Shown here one piece after another: positions 1-10,896 of a stretch of DNA of 64,000 nucleotides. This DNA is from Epithemia pelagica (lineage: Eukaryota > Bacillariophyta > Bacillariophyceae > Surirellales > Surirellaceae): assembly GCA_946965045.2 (NCBI GenBank), contig OX337232.1, forward strand, positions 2,666,001-2,730,000, given 5' to 3'. The notes under the pieces are model-generated. The model did not search any database, had not been told where the DNA came from, and saw only the letters and a program-made list of their open reading frames with translations. A program made the translations under genes and the position numbers. How positions within the stretch are numbered: the first letter of the stretch is position 1; each line of letters begins with the position of its first letter.

Positions 1-3000
1 CAGAAGAAGAAGGTTATGGCCGTCAAGATGCAAAACGCTATGATTGCCGCTGCCAAGCTATCGGGAGATGACGAATATCATCAAGAAACATTACACCATC
101 GAATGTCAGTGTATCTCAACTCATCCAAGGAGGCAGATTTGCCCGTTGTGATCGATACCGGTGCCTCTTCGTCCTTGACCCCGAAACTGGAAGACTTTGA
201 TGGCCCGATCAAACCTTGCGACACAACAGAATTGAACGGGTTGTCCAGTTCAACCACGGTTGTTGGAGTCGGTATGGCCAGATGGACGATCCGAGACGTG
301 TTTGGTGTCACCCGTACCATCCGCACCAAGGCCTATTACGTGCCAGCCGCACAAATCCGCCTCTTTAGCCCACAATCGTATTTTCAAGAACGATCGTCCG
401 GTGAATTGTTAGTTAACCACAACCGCTGTAAATTGATCCTCCATGATGGAAGTGACCTCGAGTTTCCGTTCAATGGGCAGAGCAACCTGCCATTAATGCT
501 CACAAGCCACCAGGTTCAAATGGGGTTGTCTTTCGAGGACGTGATGGAGTTGGACGAGTCGAAGGTGTTTCTGTCCGTGGCAGATGAAGCCAATCAGAAC
601 ATTACCGCAGCACAACGTGAGCTGCTTAAATGGCACTGGAAATTGGGCCATGCTAATTTTACATGGATCCAAGAGTTGTGTCGGAATCCGCGGACGGAAC
701 GACGTCGCGTCCTGCATACGCGTGAAAAACAAACGTCGTCGTGTCCAATTGACAACTTGCATTGTACTGCATGTCGACTTGGGAAACAACGTCGCCGTGG
801 TGCTAACACACAGCACACGGGAACCAAAGAAAATCGTCACATGGTCACGAAGTCAGACAACGTCAAACCCGGTGACTGTGTCAGCGTTGACCAGTATCAA
901 TCTCCTTTGACTGGTCGTCTTCCGAACACCTGTGGCAGAGAACTGAAGAAGGATCAATTCACGGGCGGTACTCTTTTCGTAGATCATGCCTCAGGGCTTA
1001 TCTACTGTGTCCACCAGGTGTCCCTCAACACCGGTGAGACTCTCCAAGCCAAACTGCAGTTTGAGCAGTTTGCCCAAGAACAGGGCATAACAATCAAATC
1101 ATACCTTGCCGATAACAAGCCGTTTGGGAACAAGGATTTTGTTGCTGCGATTAAAGAGGCCGGCCAGACTATGTCGTTCTCCGGCGTTGGGGCACATCAC
1201 CAGAATGGTGTTGCCGAGCGTAGTATTCGCACCGTAACGTCCTGGGCCCGTACGATGATGCTGCATGCCGTGCTACATTGGCCGGAACATGCCCACGATT
1301 TAAGCCTTTGGCCGTTTGCCCTACAACATGCAGTGTGGCTTTGGAATCATCTCCCAAAGTGATTAACACACATTGCCCCATTGGAAGTTTTTACTGGAAC
1401 GACGTTCCCTACCTTACATCACTTGCACCGCAGTCACGTTTGGGGTTGCCCGGTCTATGTCCTAGACCCTGCCCTTCAAGATGGCAAGAAATTGCCCAAA
1501 TGGGCCCCTCGTGCTCGTCGTGGTCAGTACTTGGGCGTCTCACCCTCCCATTCAAGCACCGTGGGCCTGATTCTCAACATTGCTACGGGATACGTGAGTC
1601 CCCAATATCACGTCGTCTACGACGACTTGTTCAGTAGCGTGCCTAATGCCGAAACTGGAGGAGCCCTCCAACCCGATGTTTTCCATGGGTCCTTTTGGGA
1701 CCAACTCGTTGCCAGTGGCCTAGAACGGCTGGATGATGGTGACTATGCCGATGAACCCGTTCCTCCGCCCCTACATCATGATTGGATGACGAACGACGAG
1801 CTGGATGCCCTCCAGCGCCAACGGGACGACGCCGAAAGGGTCAATGCCTTACCCTTGCCCCCTACTTTGCCTCCAGCACCGCCCTTGCCTCCAGAGGGAG
1901 CTCCGGCACCTTTGGTTCCAGAGGGAGACGGTGAAGACGTGGATGTGGATGTTCCTGCTGACGCTCCTTTTCCCCATCACTTTCCCTTGGACCAAGTGGA
2001 CCCCAACGCGCCAGAGCACAACGAATACAACGATGCGAACGAACAAGACGATCCAAACGACAACAACGAACTGCCCCATTGGCAAATGGATGGAGTATGG
2101 GACGGCAACGGCGACAACAACACGACGATGGACTCAGCCGACGAAGTTGTGATCTTTGATGCGGATGAGGAAGAATCTGTGAGAAGAGAGCAAGAAAGAG
2201 AACGGCGATCACAGCACCTACAACCGCCAGACGAGATGACTTTTGGTCGTGGGAAGCGACAGCGCAAGCCAAACCCCAAGTATGCCAGCTTCTCGCAATC
2301 ACGGTGGGCATCACTCGCATGCTTCAACCGCGACTCCTATTCCAAGCAAAAGGTGAAACGTGACTCGGCCAACGATGCATTCCTGGCAGGACTCGATTGG
2401 ACCTCAACCGTGAATGAGTTACGATCATCAACCTCAACCTTAATGCACCGTCTACTGGCACTCAACACGGACTACCTGACGAACACGGTGGAAGCTATGC
2501 ACCCTATGATGCTAGTAACAAAAGCGGACGCAGCGGATAACCCTCGTTGGAATGAAGCCATGAGCGGACCAGATGCCGCAGGCTTCATGGAAGCTTGTAA
2601 AAAGGAAATCGACACCCTTTACCGACTAATGAAGGCCTGGACAGTGGTGGAACGGCAACCATGGATGAACGTGATCCCATCTACATGGGCGTTCAAACGG
2701 AAGCGATACCCCGACGGCTCAGTGAAGAAACTCAAAGCACGGTTTTGTGCACGAGGTGACTATCAAGTCGAAGGGATTGATTTCTTTGATACTTTTGCCC
2801 CTGTGGTCAATTGGACAACGGTACGCTTAATGCTTATCCTGTCCATTATATTGAACCTTGCAACGGTGCAGGTAGACTATACCGCGGCGTTCCTTCACGC
2901 CCCAATTGATCGTGATCCCAAGTGGGCCTCGATGACTCGAGAAGAGCGACAGAAGAGCGGTGTCTACGTCGAGATGCCAAGAGGATTCGGCCAAGATGGA

Positions 3001-4161
3001 CGAGTACTCAAATTAAATCGTTCTCTGTACGGACTCAAACAGGCCCCACGGAACTTCTTCCAACACTTCAAGGGCCAGTTAGAAAGAGTGGGCTTTGTGT
3101 CTCAAGAATCCGTTGATCCCTGCCTATTTATTTCGGACAAGGTCATTGCGGTAGTGTACGTGGACGACACACTCTTTTACAGTCCGAAGCGGGAATATAT
3201 CGACGAGGTGCTCGAACGATTAAAGAAAGAAGAACACGCTGAACTCGACGTTGAAGACAGCGTAGCAGGATTCTTGGGCGTTCACATTGAACGAGACAAT
3301 ACCCAAGGAACTATCAAACTGACCCAACAAGGTCTAATCAAACGTATATTGGAAGCCCTACAAGTTGGTGACTTGGAACGCAGTTGTACACCTGCATTAT
3401 CAAAGCCCCTTGTAGAAGACAAAGAAGGAGATCCCCCACAAGGCCGCTACAATTACGCTAGCGTGATCGGGATGCTCTAGTACCTTCATGCGCACAGTCG
3501 CCCTGATTTAACGTATGCCGTGAGCCAATGTGCCCGGTTCGTCCACAACCCGAAGCGTTCACACGAACGAGCAGTCGAGAAGATTGGGCAGTATCTGAAA
3601 CATACCCAAGACCAAGGATTGATCTTGAAGCCGAGCCAAGAACTCGACGTCGACTGCTACGTCGATGCAGACTTTGCCGGATTATGGCCGTACGAAGAAA
3701 AGAATGACCCTACCAGTGTCAAGAGCCGTACAGGCTACGCTATATGCATTGCAAATTGCCCAGTCATATGGACGAGCAAACTCCAAACATCCATTGCCCT
3801 GAGTACAATGGAAGCCGAATACAACGCGCTAAGCGAAGCTTTGAAGTCGGTCCTTCCCTTACGAGAACTCCTGACCCATGTCGCAAAAGGAGTGGGATTA
3901 AGTGACGACTACACCACAACATTCAAGACTACCGTATGGGAAGACAACGCTGGAGCGTTAACCCTTGCAAATATGGAACCAGGTCGAATCACGCCCAGAT
4001 CAAAATATTATGCCGTGAAAACCCATTGGTTCCGATCCCATCTAAACGAGCGCCTAACCGTTGTCAAAGTGGCAACGACGGAACAACGCGCGGATATTTT
4101 AACCAAAGGATTGACCCAAACCACTTTCGAGCACATCCGGAAGCTCCTTTGTGGTTGGTAA
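1..4161 (+). pseudogene. Ty1/copia pol (protease-integrase-RT-RNase H), 5' end outside the window, two in-frame stops
   Basis: One reading frame is open from the window edge to a stop at 4159 and is cut only by TGA at 1360-1362 and TAG at 3478-3480. Domains in order: aspartic protease with the canonical DTGASS near nt 160; integrase zinc finger with the H-H-C-C pattern (HWKLGHAN ... CTACRLGKQ, nt 630-800); integrase core with D, D and E in SVDQY, LADNKP and NGVAERS (nt 880-1225); a proline- and acid-rich linker (nt 1740-2270); reverse transcriptase with YVDDTLFYS near nt 3160; RNase H with VDADFAGLW and MEAEYNALSE (nt 3660-3840). Integrase before RT is the copia order. Gag and the 5' LTR lie upstream of the window. 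The first stop sits where relatives have a basic residue after NHLP, the second where GMLQYL is usual; both need one transition. Dead unless the stops are read through. Confidence 0.93.
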
Positions 4162-4230
4162 GGCCTTCACCATTTCATTTCATCCCACAATCCATCTCAT
4201 TACATGTTATCTCTCATCCGATTGCTCCTC

Positions 4231-4530
4231 TGAGAGGGAGTGAAAGGACAGTGCGACCTAATGGAGACTCCAAAGGGACGATCCATAGGTTCAAGGCCAG
4301 CGTCGCAATCGAATGACGTACCCTCACCCATTACCACTTACGTATTAGGACCTACCGAGTTTAAACCGATTACTAGTCATAATTTTACAAACCAAACCCT
4401 CCTTTCAAACAAGAGGAGCAAGTCGACAACACAAGCAACTGAAGACTCAATCTGAGCAACAGATGATTTGCACCACTAATTCTATCTCACTGAGCTTTAA
4501 AACTCTATAGAATAATAAAAGAATCCTACA
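4231..4530 (+). repeat. Candidate 3' LTR of the first copia element
   Basis: About 70 bp after the pol stop there is a purine tract (TGAGAGGGAG, 4231-4240) followed directly by TG at 4241, the arrangement expected of a polypurine tract and LTR start. A stretch ending TACA near 4530, with AATAAAAGAA just before it that could serve as a poly(A) signal, is a possible end. The 5' LTR is outside the window, so neither boundary can be confirmed. Confidence 0.35.
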
Positions 4531-6617
4531 ATTGATTTTAGCTGCCGCCCATTGAATGGACCAAAAATGGATGTTATACGGCACAAACACATGGCACTAT
4601 GGCAAAGAAGTGAGAGAACCTATCCCAAACCATTGTCCAATTCCAATGCAGGGGTTAAGCTATGTGGAACTTACCATGCTGACAAAGATGAGATGCTCAG
4701 TGCTCAGTGATGAAGCATGAGGCCGTTTTGGTGTTGTTGTTGGTTTGGTCGTTGCCCCATTTTGTTTTCTGCGTGGGTTTTGTGGCCTCCGGACCGGACC
4801 GGACATTCTTTCGAGTCTTGTTCAGCAGAACGCCTGCCAACTTCCAACTGCCATATCACGCAAGCCTTTCAAGAGGGATGTGAAATTTTTTTCGAGACAA
4901 GCTGGAGTTTTTGGTGAGCGGGACAGACCATGAAAGAGTTGACAGGCAGACCACTGGTGCCAAAAAACTGGGTGTGGTTAATTGGGAGTCATGCTTATTC
5001 GCCATTATTTCCCCTCCATATTGGTGAGGCGGCCAGACATATCCCCAACCCTATCTTTTTTGAATATCGCCCGCCACTGCTCCAGGTAGCTCTAAGTATC
5101 TCTAATTGCCAACACCGTTACATCAAGGTCGGCTTGCGTCCAGTGGTTTCTGAATGCTCATAAATTTGGGCAACCCTCTTGTTCTCGTCTGTCACAAAAC
5201 CCAAAACCGAGGCAAATGCTTGACCATGACGTGAGGTAAGAACCATGGACGGATCATGCTGGGCTGAATTGCATTTAACTTCTCACTACTGCTGCTTATT
5301 TCTAATCTTGTCGTCTCCTTTTCTTTCTTCTTAGTCATCACTGCTGCAATCTTTCCTTTTGTTCTTGCATGATCCTTTGGATTTGTCTCATGTTTTACGA
5401 GTAGACTGGGTATAAGCTGCTTGTGGTCAAGTGGAATATCCTTCCCTTTCCCCTTCTTGTAATTCTTTTGTCGTTTGACTGTTGGCTGGTTGGTTACTTT
5501 CATGTTTTTTGTAGGATAGATGATTCACTATTCATAGTATCATTGTCAATCATTTCTCAACGACCGAACATTTTGTTGTTTTTGCTTCAAGTAGATGGCT
5601 CCATCTTGCTCTTGCCACACCCTACTTTCCAATTATCAGCTCGTAGAGCTAGAGTCAAACAGCGAATGATTCAATTTGTAGCTGTACAAGCATGTAAGAG
5701 CTGCTCTGTCGTGTGTTCATGGTGAAACTGAGGGTCATTGACGTGCTCAAAACAGAAAACTGATGTACTACACGAATACAGAAGGCACTAAACTCTATGG
5801 ATGGCTAGCACTTGAGTTCTATTTCTAGGAGTAGTTAATAAAGAAAAGGAGGTCTATAGTCTGTGGATAAATGCAATGGAAGTTATGGGTATCATTTCGA
5901 CAGAAATGAACAATGGCAAGTAATGAGCTGCTGAGCCAGAGACACAGCAGATGAGCAGACTCTTGTCCCATGAGCAGAGCAAGCAAAAGTGACAAGTGTG
6001 AGTCAGCATGAGCAATGTAATTGTCATGGCAATCCTCAATGGATCAAGCTCACCTGGAATGTCATTGATACGATGTGCTTTGGCAAGAGAAAAGGATTGT
6101 GTACTTGTCCGGCATTATGAATAATGAAACAACCAACCGTCATCCACGCAGGGCCGCTTGCTGGCAGTTGGAGAGCTGGCAAAGTCACCCCATTTGAGAG
6201 CAAGCTCTCCCTAGCACGTGTCCACGAAACGCGACCGAGTTTGGTCTGGCCGCCTCACCAATATGGAGGGGAAATAATGGCAAATGGTACATGTCCATTG
6301 TCCATAACAAAAGGAGAATTGACATTGACATGAATTGACATTGACATGGGTCATTCATGGGGAATGGGGAATGGTGAAAATAATAATGTGGGTCGAAATT
6401 TGGGACGACAATCAAGAATGGGGAAGACACATGACAGTTGACAGTTGGAGCAGGGTATGTGAAAGGGATGGCTGGCGTGTTTCCAGTAGGTCAAATTGGA
6501 AAAAAACATTTTTTTAGAAATTTCCAATTGATTTTTTTGTCTATGAGATTGGGTTTGTCTTGCCCGAACAGACGAGCTAAGAAGCGGACACCTAGTCGGA
6601 GGGTTTCGTCTTCCTTT
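4531..6617. other. Gene-poor interval between two copia elements
   Basis: Only short ORFs below 130 codons with no recognisable domain occur here. Visible structure is limited to the inverted repeat at 5001/6244, short TTGACATTGACATG iterations near 6318-6350 and poly-T runs near 6505-6540. It probably consists of old mobile-element debris; no gene is supported. Confidence 0.5.
5001..6281. repeat. 38-bp perfect inverted repeat bounding 1.28 kb
   Basis: 5001-5038 (GCCATTATTTCCCC ... GGCCAGAC) recurs as its exact reverse complement at 6244-6281. No target duplication is obvious outside it and no transposase lies inside. It could be the termini of a non-autonomous DNA transposon or two solo fragments of one repeat in opposite orientation. 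Confidence 0.7.
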
Positions 6618-6810
6618 CGAATGAAATCCACCATGGCACGTGTGCGGCAGTTAGATGGTGCGGCCGGCGCCTATTGGCGGGCCTGAGTGTGCACTTTTTA
6701 GCAATAACCTTTATCCTAGAACCTTGGCCTTAGCGGTCACTCTTTTGCATGAAATCCTGAGTTGCACCCTAACCTGTGAGTTTACCGTGTTGTACGGCGT
6801 GTTTTATTCG
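6618..6810 (+). repeat. 5' LTR of the outer copia element
   Basis: The 193 bp match the interrupted 3' LTR with five substitutions. The termini are CGAAT ... ATTCG, a 5-bp inverted pair, not the usual TG ... CA. Preceded by CTTT, which recurs right after the 3' LTR. Confidence 0.88.
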
Positions 6811-7038
6811 GTTTATCAGACCCAATGTGCCAGGAAGCAATTGAGAGCCGCAACATCGATCCATACATGCGTGCGGGTCGCATATCGAGGTTGCGTAAGC
6901 GGGGACTTGAGCATTTGCTCACCCTAGAAAGTGTCGAGGACTGATCACCCTCGAATGTTGTCATCCTGCGACGACTGATTCTAACATGAAAACATATTGC
7001 TATTTCTTCTATTTGAAAGTGAAAACAAAGATATCACA

Positions 7039-8490
7039 ATGGCAGCTAACGCCGACATGGAGCAAATCCTTACGTGGATCGGTTTTACCGATGGCCCTCA
7101 ACGTCACCGCATTTGTCAAGAAGGCGGTTTTGGAACGATGTCCGACTTCGTCGGTGTCACGGAAACCGACATCAGGAACATGGCTGAGAGTTTTGAGAAA
7201 AGGACTGACGCTAATGGACGCATTCTCTTCAGGATGCGCCGCATTAAATGGCTTATTGGCATTATGCACTGGGTACAAAATTTCCTTCGTTGTTCCCTGC
7301 AAACAACCATTGCCAACATTGCCGACGGAAACGCGTTCAAGGATGCTCTAACAACCGCCATCGATCGTGCTGAGACCCGTCAAGTGGAAGCTGAACAAGC
7401 TGACACGGTCAGCAAAGCAGCCGATCCGGAAGCAGCCGATCCGGGAAAGTTTAAGGACGAACGCAAGTGGCCCGATTGGGAACCCGCGTTCGTCAACTAC
7501 CTTTCGACCATCCCTGGCGTGAACGGAGTACCTTTGTCGTATGTTGTCCGAGCAAATGACCAACCTGACCATGTGACGGATTTCGGTGAAGATTTCAACC
7601 GCAAGATTATCGCTTGTGCACCCTTGAATGGAACCCACTTCCGCACTGACGCGCGAAAAGTTCACCAACTCCTGAAGAACTACCTTGTCGCGGAGACCGC
7701 TGAGCAGTGGACCAAGCATCTTGCTTGTCACAGCGACGGTCGTCGTGATATGGCCGCCCTTCGTGACCACTACGCGGGCGAGGGAAACGCGAGTCGACGC
7801 ATTGCGTCTGCCGACCGCATGCGTGAGAGCCTACACTATAAAAGTGAACGCTCGCTCCCTTTTACGACGTTCTTGGACCGTCTTCAGAAGATGTTTAACA
7901 TCTATGAAGACGAGGGGGAGAAGTATACGGACGCCGCCAAGATTTGCGAGTTATTCAAGCGCGTGCAACATCCCCAGTTGCAAGACACGGTCAAGGCTCT
8001 CAAGGTTCGGTTCGATATGGACTGTCTGACTTACACTCAGGCCGCCAATCACATCGCCGCAGCCGTCAGCGAGATGCCAGAATATCAGTTGGCCCGCAAA
8101 GTGTCCTCGGCGCAACGCATTCGCGGGGGAGGGTCCAGGTTTAACACACCCCAGAAATCCGGTGGAACTAAGGCGCCAAAGAGTGGAGTCCATATGCCCG
8201 ATGGGACGATCTTTACCGGTTTCTACAAAAACTGGAGAGAGCTCCCTGACGATGACAAGCAGAAAGTCATCGACGAGCGGAAGAAGAAGCAGAAAAGCGG
8301 TGGGAAACGCAAAGCATCCGAGATTACTAGTATGGCCGAAACTCTTGTTGAAATGAAACGCCAGGTGGCGGAGTTATCTACCAATATGGCTAGTGCCACA
8401 AAGAAAGAAAACGAAGAAGAACGCGTGCCCGATGATGCCGGAAATAAGTTTGGCGGCCGCAACGAACGTGCAAATGGGAAGCATGGGTGA
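7039..8490 (+). CDS. Gag-like capsid protein of the outer copia element
   Basis: A 483-residue protein, starting at the first ATG (7039) after the leader. It lies between the 5' LTR and the protease and has the mostly helical, charged character of copia Gag. No CCHC zinc knuckle is present; the C-terminal part instead has a short RGGGSRF stretch and a lysine-rich tail. A motif reading W-R-E-L-P-D-D-D-K-Q-K-V-I-D-E-R near nt 8235 resembles one in the Gag of the inner element. The reading frame ends in TGA at 8488 and continues open in the same frame into the protease, so either readthrough or a nonsense mutation separates gag from pol. Its job would be to package the element RNA into virus-like particles. 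Confidence 0.75.
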   Translation: MAANADMEQILTWIGFTDGPQRHRICQEGGFGTMSDFVGVTETDIRNMAESFEKRTDANGRILFRMRRIKWLIGIMHWVQNFLRCSLQTTIANIADGNAFKDALTTAIDRAETRQVEAEQADTVSKAADPEAADPGKFKDERKWPDWEPAFVNYLSTIPGVNGVPLSYVVRANDQPDHVTDFGEDFNRKIIACAPLNGTHFRTDARKVHQLLKNYLVAETAEQWTKHLACHSDGRRDMAALRDHYAGEGNASRRIASADRMRESLHYKSERSLPFTTFLDRLQKMFNIYEDEGEKYTDAAKICELFKRVQHPQLQDTVKALKVRFDMDCLTYTQAANHIAAAVSEMPEYQLARKVSSAQRIRGGGSRFNTPQKSGGTKAPKSGVHMPDGTIFTGFYKNWRELPDDDKQKVIDERKKKQKSGGKRKASEITSMAETLVEMKRQVAELSTNMASATKKENEEERVPDDAGNKFGGRNERANGKHG

Positions 8491-8985
8491 CAGTTGCCCT
8501 CCCTGCTCGTGTGGTACTTGTTTAAATTCGTGAGTTATCTCTGTATACGAATTGTTGTATCACTTATGTCGCGAGTAGGGAGACCACGTACCATTAGTCG
8601 AATCGTATTGTCCGCAAGGTCGAGCACTCAGCATCGTGAAAAAGGAAAAAGAAGCAGAGAAGAAATGACCACTGGTCGTTTAGAATTTGACACACATGCG
8701 GACACGATTGTCCTGGGTGCGAATTGTGTAATCCTGTCTTATACAGGCAAGGAATGCGATGTCTCTCCGTACACCGAAACTTATGAGTCTATCAAGAATG
8801 TGCCAGTGGTGTCAGGAGCGACATTATGGACCAATAAAACTGACGGCCAGGAATTCATCCTGGTGTTCAATGAGGCACTGTGGATGGGTGACCAGTTGGG
8901 TCACACCTTGGTAAACCCCAATTAAGTCCGGGCTTACGGCATCCCAGAACAAGACAATCCTTATAACGGACAGGAGGCATTATCC
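8491..8985 (+). pseudogene. Protease segment of the outer copia pol, cut off by the inner element
   Basis: Directly continues the gag frame. It contains the protease motif FDTHADTIVLGA (nt 8685-8720), a variant in which the usual DSG/DTG triad reads DTH, followed by a conserved ALW.G ... HTLVNPN stretch. TAA at 8923-8925 breaks the frame where related proteins have glutamine (PNQLR-type). The frame then runs to TATCC (8981-8985), the target site of the inner element, and resumes in phase at 17368. Confidence 0.88.
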
Positions 8986-9769
8986 TGTTAGAATTCTCAC
9001 CGTCTATGGTGGTTAGATTCTACATCTCATCGATTCCCCATGTCACATAGCCTCGTGCTATCGCATCATGCCATCTAGCTTCGAGCTATGTTCCCTAGCT
9101 TCGCGCTATATCGACCTATATTTCTTCGCAAATCATGAAAAGTGAGAATAGATTGACGAACTCACTCTCAAGACTAAACTGGGTCGTGCGGTATTACAAC
9201 GGACTTAAATTTGGCCGTTGCTCGGACATTATACTAACGCCCTAAGCGTACGCGCCCGAAATCATCGAGCGCGCCCAAGCGACATCCGAGCGCTGTCGGC
9301 ATCTATCCGACCCAACGGTCTAAGTATCCCAAGCACGACACACGATCACGCGAGACCATATTTCCATTCCCACAATCTCCAAATTGTCAACAAGCTGCGC
9401 GCCATGAAAACAACTATGCCAATCCAAAGCAAGAGCTGTTGACCCTGTATATGTTATCTGTCCACATATACATGTCATATACATCACATGAATCGACTCC
9501 AACTATTCCAAACCTGTTGCCGCCAAGTACATATGACACATGACCCTTGGCAGGACCGAACATTTCACGTAGACCTATCGTAGTAATCAACACACAATCT
9601 AACAATATCACCATTTATCACATCCTCTTTTGTGTCCCGACTATCCTTTTGATAGACTACGACTTGCTTTCCTCTCTTACCCGTGGAGAGGTTTGTATCG
9701 GTTGGTGACTACCTGATTGTCTGCTCTACCGAGCATCAATGTCCCTACGATTCAGAAAGAATTGTAACA
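8986..9769 (+). repeat. 5' LTR of the inner copia element
   Basis: 784 bp, nearly identical to 16579-17362. Three small hairpins follow each other near its start: ATAGC-CTCGT-GCTAT (9047-9061), TAGCT-TCG-AGCTA (9076-9088) and TAGC-TTCGC-GCTA (9096-9108). They recur in the 3' LTR. Confidence 0.97.
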
Positions 9770-9805
9770 GATTAACAGTCTCAAAGCTTATTTCCTTGTG
9801 GTTTC

Positions 9806-10576
9806 ATGGATACTAACGAGCTTATCACTCCTGTACGACAGATCTATCGAGCCAACCTGCATCCCGGGCAGCCCGATACCCTGGTGCAGCAGGAACTGGT
9901 GCCGACAGCCAACACATCGGTCAACATCTCCGTCGACAGTTCCAACAGCAACCCATTCGAGACTCCAACCCAGCCTCACGCTCCAATCCCTGCGCCGTTG
10001 CTTCGGCCCCCGAGTCCGCCTCGTCGGCTCGTCCCTTCTCGATCCCGTCGTACCACCCGGTTGATTGCTGATCATATCAAGTACTTCCGTCAACCAACTT
10101 CTTTGACCTTCGATCCCGAGATCATCCGTGGGGAGACCCAGATCGAACGCCAGTTCCAATCGGTGACCCACATCGTCGACCAAGAAGACATTGACCGTCT
10201 GAACGACCAACTTCATCGTTCTCCGAGGCGTCGCCTCATCTTGGCCGCCCTCTCGGGCAACCCCATCCGTACTGTCCACCTCAGCTTCCTAACATTCGAG
10301 CGCCCAACTGGATACTACAATACCATCTACGTCGTGAACGCGACGACTTGCCCTCTGCCTCCTAACCTTGTACGCCTAGATAACTACGTTGCCTACATCC
10401 ACGAGGTCCATACCATCGAGGACCATCGTGCAACTATCTTCCCTTTGCGCACCGAGGTCGAGAACCACTTGGCTGAAGGTGATACCCCTTCTTCTGTTGC
10501 TTGTGCTGCCCCATCTGAGCCTGGAAACGACTCTGATTATTCGGAAGAGAGTGGAGATTCGGAAACCGAAGCTTAA
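9806..10576 (+). CDS. Extra ORF upstream of gag in the inner copia element, unknown function
   Basis: A 256-residue ORF, 36 bp after the 5' LTR, starting with ATG at 9806. It is in a different frame from gag-pol. The N-terminal third is proline- and serine-rich (residues 50-90), the centre (about 95-210) looks like a folded mixed domain, and the C-terminus is acidic (DSDYSEESGDSETEA). There is no zinc finger, protease or nucleic-acid enzyme motif that I recognise. An ORF in this position is not part of the standard copia plan. It is intact although the gag-pol frame has two stops. It could be a captured gene, an accessory particle protein or a regulator of element expression. Confidence 0.7.
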   Translation: MDTNELITPVRQIYRANLHPGQPDTLVQQELVPTANTSVNISVDSSNSNPFETPTQPHAPIPAPLLRPPSPPRRLVPSRSRRTTRLIADHIKYFRQPTSLTFDPEIIRGETQIERQFQSVTHIVDQEDIDRLNDQLHRSPRRRLILAALSGNPIRTVHLSFLTFERPTGYYNTIYVVNATTCPLPPNLVRLDNYVAYIHEVHTIEDHRATIFPLRTEVENHLAEGDTPSSVACAAPSEPGNDSDYSEESGDSETEA

Positions 10577-10896
10577 TTACTCATAGTTAACTCCCGTCCT
10601 CTCAAAACCTTTCCAAGACTTAAACTCAACGCACATCCGGGTACCCTTGGTCGCACAACACGCCACACATTCCCGTCAAATCGCGAAAATTCGGCGAAAA
10701 TTTGTTGAAACTCGGCGAAAATTTGTCGGAATCAACGGAAATTTCCAGGAGTCGCACATCACAACACACATCCGGGTATCACATACGTGGTACATACGTG
10801 GCACACGTGGTACATCCGGGTTCACATCACATCACACATTAAATAAACCACATCACACCGCACATTAAATAAACATCGAACCAACCAAATAACACC
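10577..10896 (+). other. Repeat-rich leader between the extra ORF and gag
   Basis: This 320-bp stretch has no ORF of note. It holds two copies of CTCGGCGAAAATTTGT-like sequence (about 10690-10728), repeated ACATCCGGGT and ACGTGGTACAT blocks (10760-10820) and two copies of CACATTAAATAAAC (about 10836-10874) before the gag ATG. It may help a downstream ORF be translated, but that is inference. Confidence 0.5.
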
